Origin: JBFKOL01 sp041628815
GTDB lineage: Bacteria; Bacteroidota; Bacteroidia; Chitinophagales; Saprospiraceae
DNA: 9,264 nucleotides
NCBI GenBank assembly: GCA_041628815.1
Contig: JBFKOL010000161.1
Location: forward strand, 1 to 9,264
Direction: 5' to 3'
Shown in pieces: positions 1 through 6,343 of this stretch. The notes under the pieces are model-generated. The model worked only from the letters and a program-made list of their open reading frames with translations. It did no database searches and had not been told where the DNA came from. Numbering within the stretch: the first letter of the stretch is position 1; each line of letters starts with the position of its first letter. Made by a program: the position numbers and the translations under genes.

Positions 1-1
1 A

Positions 2-244
2 GTAGATTTGAACGACGCCAAAGCAGGACGAACCTATAAAGAACAACTGGATAATGAACGGGAATTACCAGGTAAAACCGGCATCATCGACCTGGACGCA
101 TTTCTCGGGTCACTTGTACAGATTGGTTATGACGGTCCTGTGAGGGCAGAGCCATTCAACAATGCTCTCAATGCAATGGATGACGAGGCGGCAGTCAAAC
201 TAACTGCTGAAGCCATGAAAAAGAGTTTGCACAAATTCGACTGA
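2..244 (+). CDS. Sugar phosphate isomerase/epimerase-like TIM-barrel protein, C-terminal part (5' end outside window)
   Basis: Only the last 80 residues are in the window; the frame is open to the left edge, so the start lies upstream. The visible part begins VDLNDAKAG, resembling the VNDA-type strand end of xylose-isomerase-like TIM barrels, and continues through an LPG...GIIDL segment and IGYDGPVRAEPF. The Glu of AEPF (residue 50 of the fragment) lies where these barrels carry their last metal-binding glutamate. Family members isomerise or epimerise sugars or related polyols with a divalent metal, usually in the cytoplasm; the substrate cannot be told from this fragment. The next gene follows on the same strand at close spacing, so the two may be co-transcribed. 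The TIM-barrel assignment is fairly secure; the exact reaction is unknown. Confidence 0.72.
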   Translation, partial: VDLNDAKAGRTYKEQLDNERELPGKTGIIDLDAFLGSLVQIGYDGPVRAEPFNNALNAMDDEAAVKLTAEAMKKSLHKFD

Positions 245-311
245 TTTGATGATGGAATGCTTCCGACGATTCGTGGATACATTGATGATCTTTACTGGTA
301 ATCCAGCCGGC

Positions 312-1055
312 ATGTTTAATATAACCGGAGTGCAAGGTATCTTAATTATCGATGGACCAAGAAGACCTCAAGGATTCTTGGTTTTAAGTTTATTAGTCTT
401 TATGGCATGCAAGCCGGAAAAGCCCCGCGAATTGATTTCAGATCCACCCAAAAACGTCGTACGTGCCGACCGTTATGAAGTTACTGTAGCACAGTTCAGA
501 GAATTTATCACCTCAACAGGACATATAACGACAGCGGACTCCTTTGCATGGTCAGGTGTCTTTGATACAATTTTGATGGACTGGAAAATCGTCGAAGGAG
601 CTAATTGGGAACACCATGACGGTCACACCATAGCTGAAGACATTATGCCGGTCGTCCATGTAAGTTATTTTGATGCCTGTGCCTACTGCAAGTGGAAAAA
701 TGGCCGTTTACCATCGGCCGATGAGTGGGATTTGATAGCGGGAGATACCGTAATCACTGGTAACGTATGGCAAGGACTGTTTCCCTACGTTGACAAGGGA
801 GACGATGGATACCGTATTAAGGCAGCACCTGTAGGTCAATTCACTCCGAATATTTCGGGCTACTACGATTTGTTTGGAAACGTGTGGGAGTGGACGTCGA
901 GCATACACAGGGGAAAGGGTGAACGCATCATCAAAGGGGGAAGTTTTCTTTGTGACTACAACGTATGCCAGGGGTATATACCCTCTCGTTTTCAGACCAC
1001 TGCCGATGACAGCGGTCTTAATCATCTCGGTTTCAGATGTGTTTACGACCCTTGA
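312..1055 (+). CDS. Compact formylglycine-generating enzyme (FGE/SUMF1) domain protein, probable lipoprotein
   Basis: FGE-type enzymes oxidise a Cys (or Ser site) of sulfatases to formylglycine; many bacterial relatives do other chemistry. Visible FGE landmarks are RYEVTVAQF, GANWEHHDG, HVSYFDACAYCKW, GRLPSADEW, NVWQGLFP, GNVWEWTSS, GGSF and the final LGFRC. Cys214 and Cys219 (counting from ATG 312) have the C-x4-C spacing of the catalytic, copper-binding pair of human FGE, so activity is plausible. The protein is short, about 247 residues: the usual N-terminal GGxFxMGS strand and the YPWGN segment after GRLPSADEW are absent. A hydrophobic stretch ending FMAC-KPEKP looks like a lipoprotein signal. 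The start is uncertain: ATG 312 or GTG 330 puts that Cys at residue 33 or 27, while the frame is open from TTG 246/ATG 249, which would bury the signal too deep. The stop abuts the stop of the convergent regulator gene. Confidence 0.82.
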   Translation: MFNITGVQGILIIDGPRRPQGFLVLSLLVFMACKPEKPRELISDPPKNVVRADRYEVTVAQFREFITSTGHITTADSFAWSGVFDTILMDWKIVEGANWEHHDGHTIAEDIMPVVHVSYFDACAYCKWKNGRLPSADEWDLIAGDTVITGNVWQGLFPYVDKGDDGYRIKAAPVGQFTPNISGYYDLFGNVWEWTSSIHRGKGERIIKGGSFLCDYNVCQGYIPSRFQTTADDSGLNHLGFRCVYDP

Positions 1056-2636
1056 TCATCGCGGTTTTATAATACCCATTTTGCGCATTTTCGAGCGAAG
1101 GGTAGATGGGTTCATATGAAGTTTTTCACTCATGCTTCCCGGCCCTTCTATTTTCCAGTTGCACAGGTCTCCGACTTTCAAAATGTGAACGCGGATGACA
1201 TCTTCGAAATGCAAAGTATCGGTGGCTTGACCATCCGTGGCACGGATCAGTGCTTTAATATGATCTGATTGGAGGGTTTCGCTTCTTGTAAAAAGGATGG
1301 CTCTTTCGATAACGTTTCTCAACTCCATGAGATTTCCTGGCCAGGAATGCTCAACCAACCATTTCATCACCTCATCGCTTATCGATGGTGTAGCCATACC
1401 CAATGTAGCTGAGATCCGTGATACAAAATAGTGTGTAAAGTCGGGGATATCATCTTTTCTTTCCCTTAGTGGCGGTACCTGGAGCGCCCTGCTGTTCAGA
1501 ATCTTAAGAAAAGGTTTATTCTTTAAGCCAGATTGGTACAATCTCTTTGGATCCCTTTCGGATGTAAATATAAGTTTAATGGCAGGTATGCGAAGAGAGA
1601 CGCGTCGTACCAAATCGGGCACCTTCTTCAAAGCCCAGGATGGTAGTTTATGGAAATGATTCATCACTATGATCCCGCCTTGCCCAAGGCCATACTCTTC
1701 CAGCCAGCTGTCAGAACTTGTCTCTCCCTGTGAATAGATATGGTGCCCGAATGTACCTTCCTCAATCAGGGCACAGTCTACCATTAACATCTTTCCCCGA
1801 GGACAACAAATCTCAAGGATCTTCTTCGTTACATACTGTTTCCCAGTACCTTTTTCTCCATAGATGTATACGAGATCATTGTCACCTGTAAACAATTCGA
1901 GACGGCGCCTGAATGCTACCATGGCCTTACCGCTCCCAATGATAGGTCTTGAGGTGTCGGGTCCAACGATTCCATATGCATTTGTTATGTCGGATTGTCC
2001 AAATACCGTTTTAATGGCTTCAATATCCCTCGTCTGGCCTTCTATCTTTGAATACAGTCGGCGTCTTTCCATTACGTTGGCCAGGATATTGGCCAGCAGT
2101 TGTAATCTTATCACGGTTTTGGGATTCCAATTGATCTTAGACTTAAGGTGGTCAAAACCAAATGCACCATAAAAGTATTCGCCCGTCATGACAGGAACAT
2201 AAAGAAGTGATTTGACAGAAAGTGCGGAAATCATTTTTTGGAATGAAACAGAAAACACCTTGAGGTCTCGTTCACTGCGTATAACCAGGGGTTTCCCCAA
2301 CTGAATTTTCTTGACTGCAACGGGAAAAATTTCCCTCACGGGAATTTGTTGAAAATCACTGTCTTTCAGGTATGCAGCCGCTTCAGGGCCGACGCTGCGA
2401 TAAGTCATACTGGCAGTTTCACTTTCGGGATCATACTTGAAAAAATAGCAGTTGTCCACCTTCATCAAATCCCTCAAGTGATCCATGAAAATACCTATTT
2501 TGAGCTCGAACTTGTGTATGCGGGCCTTGGTAAATACGGACATCGCCTGGTGTACCAATCGTTCAAAAGCCTCTGATGATATGGCTGCATCCGGGAGAGA
2601 TCGGGGTGATTCGCTGGATTTACTCAATTGGTTCAT
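1056..2636 (-). CDS. GAF - degenerate sigma-54-activator AAA+ - Fis-type HTH transcriptional regulator
   Basis: This is a 526-residue protein of enhancer-binding-protein (NtrC/FhlA-like) architecture. A GAF ligand-sensing domain spans about residues 25-190. The AAA+ domain follows with Walker A GEKGTGKQ (260-267), VPPLRERKDDIP (387-398) and WPGN (432-435). A Fis-like helix-turn-helix ends the chain (about 501-522, MSEKLHMNPSTLRSK). Key catalytic parts are missing. The GAFTGA sigma-54 contact loop is replaced by FGHHIYSQGETSS. The Walker B LDE is replaced by MNH (Asn326, His327). The FRxDLxxRL arginine-finger segment has become KPFLKIL. It probably binds DNA and a small ligand but does not remodel sigma-54 holoenzyme. 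ATG 2636 is preferred over TTG 2660, which would add eight residues. It diverges from the rocD operon across 281 nt and may regulate it. The family call is firm; the target is inferred. Confidence 0.85.
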   Translation of the reverse strand: MNQLSKSSESPRSLPDAAISSEAFERLVHQAMSVFTKARIHKFELKIGIFMDHLRDLMKVDNCYFFKYDPESETASMTYRSVGPEAAAYLKDSDFQQIPVREIFPVAVKKIQLGKPLVIRSERDLKVFSVSFQKMISALSVKSLLYVPVMTGEYFYGAFGFDHLKSKINWNPKTVIRLQLLANILANVMERRRLYSKIEGQTRDIEAIKTVFGQSDITNAYGIVGPDTSRPIIGSGKAMVAFRRRLELFTGDNDLVYIYGEKGTGKQYVTKKILEICCPRGKMLMVDCALIEEGTFGHHIYSQGETSSDSWLEEYGLGQGGIIVMNHFHKLPSWALKKVPDLVRRVSLRIPAIKLIFTSERDPKRLYQSGLKNKPFLKILNSRALQVPPLRERKDDIPDFTHYFVSRISATLGMATPSISDEVMKWLVEHSWPGNLMELRNVIERAILFTRSETLQSDHIKALIRATDGQATDTLHFEDVIRVHILKVGDLCNWKIEGPGSMSEKLHMNPSTLRSKMRKMGIIKPR

Positions 2637-2750
2637 AGATTCTTGTAGCGGAATCGGCAATATAATTTTTCATTCACCCAGCAAGACGCCCGTACCGATA
2701 TTTCGTCATCTCTTGTTTTTATTAAGGTACACAAATTTTGAGGATTTTAC

Positions 2751-2855
2751 ATGAATCGAAACAACCGTAGATATCAACTCTTACTGGTAATTTTCTGTTT
2801 GAGATCTTCACCCATTCAGGACGATGAGCGTTTTCGTACAACATGCGATGAATGA
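2751..2855 (+). CDS. Possible small ORF (34 residues) in the divergent control region
   Basis: The frame opens with ATG preceded by GAGGA seven bases upstream, better ribosome-binding spacing than most genes here. It encodes a basic start (MNRNNRRYQ), a short hydrophobic run (LLLVIFCL) and a charged tail ending TTCDE. This could be a small membrane peptide, a leader for the operon that follows, or a chance ORF or relic of a decayed exported-protein gene. No family is recognised. It ends before the candidate -7 box at 2862, so it would need its own promoter further upstream. Confidence 0.2.
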   Translation: MNRNNRRYQLLLVIFCLRSSPIQDDERFRTTCDE

Positions 2856-2861
2856 AATTGT

Positions 2862-2869
2862 TACTTTTG
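2862..2869 (+). promoter_or_regulatory. rocD: Candidate Bacteroidota -7 box (TACTTTTG) upstream of rocD
   Basis: The octamer matches the Bacteroidota -7 consensus TAnnTTTG at every fixed position and lies 48 nt before the rocD ATG, giving a predicted 5' leader of roughly 40 nt. No clear TTTG or TTG -33 element lies at the usual spacing of about 19 nt (around 2838-2844), so the promoter may need an activator, or the match may be chance in an AT-rich region. The rest of 2637-2917 holds no recognisable gene apart from the possible small ORF at 2751 and no strong hairpin. Confidence 0.38.
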
Positions 2870-2917
2870 TTTTGATGGTCAATAGGAGGCTTCTTTCACT
2901 TTTATAATTAGGTAGGT

Positions 2918-4210
2918 ATGCAGATTTCGACGCTCTCTTCCCGGTATTACATGAATCTTGAAGATCAACATGGCGCACACAATTATCACCCCCTTCCGAT
3001 CGTGCTTTCTCGCGGTGAAGGAGTTTATGTTTGGGATGTCGAAGGTCGCAAGTACTTTGATTTTCTATCTGCCTATTCCGCTGTAAATCAAGGACATTGC
3101 AATCCGCGCATAGTGGCAGCTATGGGTAGTCAGGCAGGAAAACTAGCTCTCACATCTAGGGCCTTTTACAATGACCAGCTGGGGCCTTTCGAGAAGTTTA
3201 TTACGGAATTATTTGGCTATGACAAGGTGTTACCGATGAATAGTGGGGCAGAGGCAGTAGAGACTGCAATTAAGATTTGTCGCAAATGGGGCTATGACGT
3301 AAAAGAAATTCCTGCTGACCAAGCCATCATCGTCGTCTGTGGCAAAAACTTCCACGGCCGCACCACGACGATCATTTCATTCTCCAGCAACCCCAATGCC
3401 AAGGGTCATTTTGGTCCATATACCCCCGGCTTTGTGTCGATACCTTACAACGATATTGATGCGCTTCAAAAAACTTTCGAAAAATACGGCGACCGTGTCG
3501 CTGGATTTCTCGTCGAACCTATACAAGGTGAAGCTGGTGTCAACGTCCCGAACGATGACTTTATTCCACGCGCCGCAGCATTGTGCCGGAAACATAATGT
3601 GCTTTTGATCGCGGATGAAATTCAAACTGGTCTTGCAAGGACAGGTAGCCTTTTAGCAGTGTGTGGGGACTGCACATGTGAAAAGAGATGTGAACGGCAG
3701 AAAACATATACGCATCCCGACGTGCTGATTTTGGGAAAGGCCCTGTCCGGTGGCATGTATCCTGTATCTGCAGTTTTAGCCGATGATGAGGTGATGGGCG
3801 TCATTCATCCCGGGCAACATGGAAGTACCTACGGTGGCAATCCGTTGGCATGTGCCATAGCCATGGAAGCACTGAAAGTCATGGAGGATGAACAACTTAT
3901 GAAAAACGCACGACATCTTGGAGAAATCTTTCGCCAGCGCATGCAACAACTCGTTGAGAAACATTCCATTTTATTGCTTGTAAGGGGAAAGGGATTGCTC
4001 AATGCTCTGGTAATCAACGATTCACCCGAGAGCACCACGGCTCGTGACATCTGCATAATGCTGGCACAAAATGGATTGCTTGCAAAACCCACACACGGGA
4101 ACATAATCCGTTTCGCCCCACCACTGGTAATGACACAAGAAGAACTCCATCAGTGCTGTGATATCATTGCAAGGGCTTTTGATGCCTATGTTGAAAACAT
4201 GGTATCATGA
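2918..4210 (+). CDS. rocD: Ornithine aminotransferase (ornithine--oxo-acid transaminase)
   Basis: This PLP enzyme moves the delta-amino group of ornithine to 2-oxoglutarate, giving glutamate-5-semialdehyde and glutamate in arginine/ornithine breakdown. At 430 residues it is close to the family length and aligns end to end by eye with human OAT: GVYVWDVEGRKYFDFLSAYSAVNQGH, SGAEAVETAIK, NFHGRT, EPIQGEAGV, DEIQTGLARTG, LGKALSGG, GSTYGGNPL and IRFAPPLV. The PLP lysine is Lys274 and the cofactor-ring Asp is Asp233. The ornithine determinants are kept: Tyr53, Arg148 and Glu205 fall where human Tyr85, Arg180 and Glu235 sit. Unusual is an insertion of about 12 residues after ARTGSLLAV bearing Cys249, Cys252, Cys254 and Cys258. 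ATG 2918 follows a weak AGGTAGGT; a stronger AGGAGG at 2884-2889 lies too far upstream to serve it. The gene overlaps the downstream ureohydrolase gene by 4 nt (ATGA). Confidence 0.96.
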   Translation: MQISTLSSRYYMNLEDQHGAHNYHPLPIVLSRGEGVYVWDVEGRKYFDFLSAYSAVNQGHCNPRIVAAMGSQAGKLALTSRAFYNDQLGPFEKFITELFGYDKVLPMNSGAEAVETAIKICRKWGYDVKEIPADQAIIVVCGKNFHGRTTTIISFSSNPNAKGHFGPYTPGFVSIPYNDIDALQKTFEKYGDRVAGFLVEPIQGEAGVNVPNDDFIPRAAALCRKHNVLLIADEIQTGLARTGSLLAVCGDCTCEKRCERQKTYTHPDVLILGKALSGGMYPVSAVLADDEVMGVIHPGQHGSTYGGNPLACAIAMEALKVMEDEQLMKNARHLGEIFRQRMQQLVEKHSILLLVRGKGLLNALVINDSPESTTARDICIMLAQNGLLAKPTHGNIIRFAPPLVMTQEELHQCCDIIARAFDAYVENMVS

Positions 4211-4992
4211 CAATTGCCCTGGCAGGAATTTGCTTTGACGACAAGTCTAGCTTCCTGAAGGGTTCTGCCGAAGCACCTTCATTCATCCGTAAGGTGTTGC
4301 ACGACGGTTCTTCAAATTTCTATGCAGAGAATGGCACAAATCCATTCAATCACCTGGTCGATGAAGGAGACTTTCAAGACCTACAGTACGCCCAACTGGA
4401 AGACATTGTGACATCACTTCTCAAGAAGCACGGCCGTGCCTTAATTTGGGGAGGCGATCACTCCATCACTTATCCTATCATCAAAGCCTATTTTTCCTAC
4501 TACGGTGCTCTTGACATCATCCAGGTCGATGCTCATGGCGACCTCTATGATGAATTCGAGGGAGACCGACATTCGCACGCTTGCCCATTTGCCCGCATTA
4601 TGGAAGAAGGTCTATGCAGGCAATTGACACAGATAGGCATACGTACATTGACCCCGCACCAAAGATCACAGGTAGAAAGTTGGAATGTTCAATGTTTCGA
4701 GATGAAAGACATCGAAATCACCCGTTTGCCCAGTCCCGTCGGACCGGTTTATCTAAGCATCGACCTCGATGGTTTTGACCCATCGTACGCTCCGGGAGTT
4801 TCGCATTATGAACCGGGAGGTCTGAGTCCTCGCTTTGTGATTGATTGGCTTCACCAACTTAAAGTGCCCATTGTCGGCGCAGATATTGTAGAGTACAATC
4901 CCTCACGGGATGTGAATCATATGACTGCATACCTGGCCGCAAAGCTTACAAAAGAAGTGGGTGCCGCGATGGTCAGCAATTCCATTGATTAA
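4207..4992 (+). CDS. Ureohydrolase family enzyme (agmatinase-like sequence; arginase role likely from context)
   Basis: These binuclear manganese (sometimes nickel) enzymes hydrolyse guanidino compounds to urea and an amine. The 261-residue protein shows all the metal-site motifs: GGDHS (His85), DAHGDLYD (Asp108, His110, Asp112) and SIDLDGFDP (Asp186, Asp188), plus HSHACPF (His124) where the catalytic-loop histidine lies and VEYNP (Glu229), matching arginase Glu277. The segment APGVSHYEPGGLS is closer to agmatinases than to the TPVVGGL of classical arginases, so homology alone would suggest SpeB. However, its start codon overlaps the rocD stop (ATGA), implying coupled translation. Arginine to ornithine plus urea would directly feed RocD, so an arginase role is inferred. 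Agmatinase, guanidinase or another guanidino substrate cannot be excluded. Only 29 nt separate its stop from the convergent SRPBCC gene, with no clear terminator hairpin. Confidence 0.9.
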   Translation: MTIALAGICFDDKSSFLKGSAEAPSFIRKVLHDGSSNFYAENGTNPFNHLVDEGDFQDLQYAQLEDIVTSLLKKHGRALIWGGDHSITYPIIKAYFSYYGALDIIQVDAHGDLYDEFEGDRHSHACPFARIMEEGLCRQLTQIGIRTLTPHQRSQVESWNVQCFEMKDIEITRLPSPVGPVYLSIDLDGFDPSYAPGVSHYEPGGLSPRFVIDWLHQLKVPIVGADIVEYNPSRDVNHMTAYLAAKLTKEVGAAMVSNSID

Positions 4993-5021
4993 ATCAGGTC
5001 ACCACCTCCCAGTATAATATT

Positions 5022-5570
5022 TCATTTGTCACCCTCTATGGACGGTACACCAGTTGATTGCGTCACCCAATCACGAAATCTTTCGAGCGAGTGTTGGTCA
5101 ACCTTTTTGAACATGCGTCGGAAGAAGGCAAACATACATCTGTGAATGTAGTTGCGCCCCCTACATGTGTGCTCTCCTTTCACCGTTGTTATTCCGTTGG
5201 ATTCTTCAAAATAATAGTCATCCTGTTTGATCATTTGCCCTCCTTCCGTCCTCAGGGCGATGCGCTTTTTCGGTTCAAAAACCACCACGGTCTCCGTCAT
5301 AACCATTCTTTCTCCGTTGTTCTGTACGGTGATCCTGTTTCGGCTGCCTACCTTACCAGGTTCTTTGGAAATCTCGACAATGTTTTCGATCTCTGAAAGC
5401 CAATGGATCATCATAGTTCGGTCATTAAATTGCGACCATGCCCTATCGAGACCAACCTCTATGCTGATTTCTGTTTCATAGGTCACCTTCTCCCGTACGA
5501 TGCCGGCACTAAAAAAGACTACCATAATCGTGAGAAGGACACCAATTACCGTCAAAATGGAAATCCGCAT
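5022..5570 (-). CDS. Membrane-anchored SRPBCC (START-like) family protein
   Basis: The 182-residue product starts MRISILTVIG and has one hydrophobic segment (about residues 4-24, ending VVFFSAG). A START/polyketide-cyclase-like fold follows: the opening strand VTYETEISIEVGLDRAWSQFND, HWLSEIENI, the glycine turn EPGKVGSRNRI, the strands MVMTETVVVFEPKKRIALRTEG, and a C-terminal helix rich in Phe, Arg and Lys (CMFAFFRRMFKK...LERFRDWV). Such domains bind hydrophobic ligands in a deep pocket; no ligand or enzymatic residue can be named. The globular part probably faces the periplasm. ATG 5570 is chosen because it lies 11 nt past the xth stop on the same strand; a TTG at 5609 would overlap xth. It is likely the last gene of an operon with the CDGSH protein and xth. 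Confidence 0.8.
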   Translation of the reverse strand: MRISILTVIGVLLTIMVVFFSAGIVREKVTYETEISIEVGLDRAWSQFNDRTMMIHWLSEIENIVEISKEPGKVGSRNRITVQNNGERMVMTETVVVFEPKKRIALRTEGGQMIKQDDYYFEESNGITTVKGEHTCRGRNYIHRCMFAFFRRMFKKVDQHSLERFRDWVTQSTGVPSIEGDK

Positions 5571-5581
5571 AAATCCGCGTA

Positions 5582-6343
5582 TCAATCCAGAATTAAAGAG
5601 ATAGGGCAATGATCCGAACCCATGATCTGGTCATGGATGAGACTGTCTTTTACAGAAGGCAAAAGAACCTTATCCACAAGGAAGTAATCGATTCTCCAGC
5701 CAACATTTTTTTTTCGGGCACCAAAACGGGTGCTCCAGAAGGAATATTGAACTTTGTCGGGATAAAATGTACGAAACGCATCCTTGAAGCCCACTTTCAA
5801 GAGACGGCTCATGCCATCGATTTCCACCTGTGTATATCCCGATGTCTTGTTGTAATTGGCTTTGGGGCGCGCAAGGTCGATGGCTTGATGAGCCACATTG
5901 AAGTCTCCCGTAACGATCAGGGGTTGCTCTTTCCGCCTGGCACGTAGGTAACTGGCAAAAGCTTTGTCCCAGCGGCTGCGGTAATCGAGACGCTTCAGAC
6001 CACTTCCGCTATTGGGGACATACACATTGATCAACGTAAAATCTCCGAAATCGGCAGTGATTACCCTCCCTTCCGAATCGTGAACCTTTACCCCAATATC
6101 CATCCATACTTTTTTCGGTGGTATTTTGGATAAGATGGTAACCCCTGAATATCCTTTAGTCTCTGCTTCATTGGAATAGATATGAAAACCATTCAGTGCT
6201 TCGAGGGCTTCTTCAGCCTGCGCCGCATTGGCTTTGGTTTCCTGAAGACAACAGATATCTGGGTCTAGTATCGTTAGCTCTTCAAAGAAGTTTTTTTTGA
6301 CAGCGGCACGGAGACCATTAACATTCCACGAAACAATCTTCAT
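5582..6343 (-). CDS. xth: Exodeoxyribonuclease III (AP endonuclease, ExoA/Xth type)
   Basis: This DNA base-excision repair enzyme cuts 5' of abasic sites and removes 3' blocking groups; it is magnesium-dependent and cytoplasmic. The 253-residue protein carries the full EEP-nuclease motif set: MKIVSWNVNGLRA (Asn7), LQETK (Glu35), GYSGV, VYVPN, GDFNVAH (Asp147, Asn149), WRIDYFLV (Asp219) and GSDHCPI (Asp244, His245). The length is normal. ATG 6343 gives the family's standard N terminus. An alternative TTG at 6358 adds MKIVS in front and overlaps the upstream stop as TTGA; it arises from a near-perfect 15-nt tandem duplication. The coding strand carries runs of eight and nine A (6291-6298 and 5706-5714). 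The gene sits between the Fe-S/CDGSH gene and the SRPBCC gene, all reading the same way with short spacing, so an operon is likely. Confidence 0.96.
   Translation of the reverse strand: MKIVSWNVNGLRAAVKKNFFEELTILDPDICCLQETKANAAQAEEALEALNGFHIYSNEAETKGYSGVTILSKIPPKKVWMDIGVKVHDSEGRVITADFGDFTLINVYVPNSGSGLKRLDYRSRWDKAFASYLRARRKEQPLIVTGDFNVAHQAIDLARPKANYNKTSGYTQVEIDGMSRLLKVGFKDAFRTFYPDKVQYSFWSTRFGARKKNVGWRIDYFLVDKVLLPSVKDSLIHDQIMGSDHCPISLILD

Noticed and set aside
708..1025. Open frame of about 105 codons antisense to the FGE-domain gene
   Set aside because: It lies wholly opposite strong FGE motifs, shows no protein-family pattern and has no start context; it is a shadow of the real frame.
2692..2730. 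GTACC...GGTAC inverted repeat as an operator for the regulator
   Set aside because: Five-base arms 29 nt apart are expected by chance.
2876..2890. Sigma-54 -24/-12 promoter (TGG-N10-GC core) upstream of rocD
   Set aside because: Only the core GG and GC plus one T match; the flanking consensus bases do not, and the adjacent regulator lacks GAFTGA. Mentioned in a finding but not called as a feature.
2903..2908. TATAAT hexamer just ahead of rocD as a sigma-70-type -10 box
   Set aside because: It lies only 9 nt before the rocD ATG, leaving almost no leader, has no good upstream -35 partner, and Bacteroidota promoters normally use TAnnTTTG.
4993..5021. Bidirectional terminator between the ureohydrolase and SRPBCC genes
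   Set aside because: The 29 nt contain no convincing inverted repeat; only short imperfect pairings are possible.
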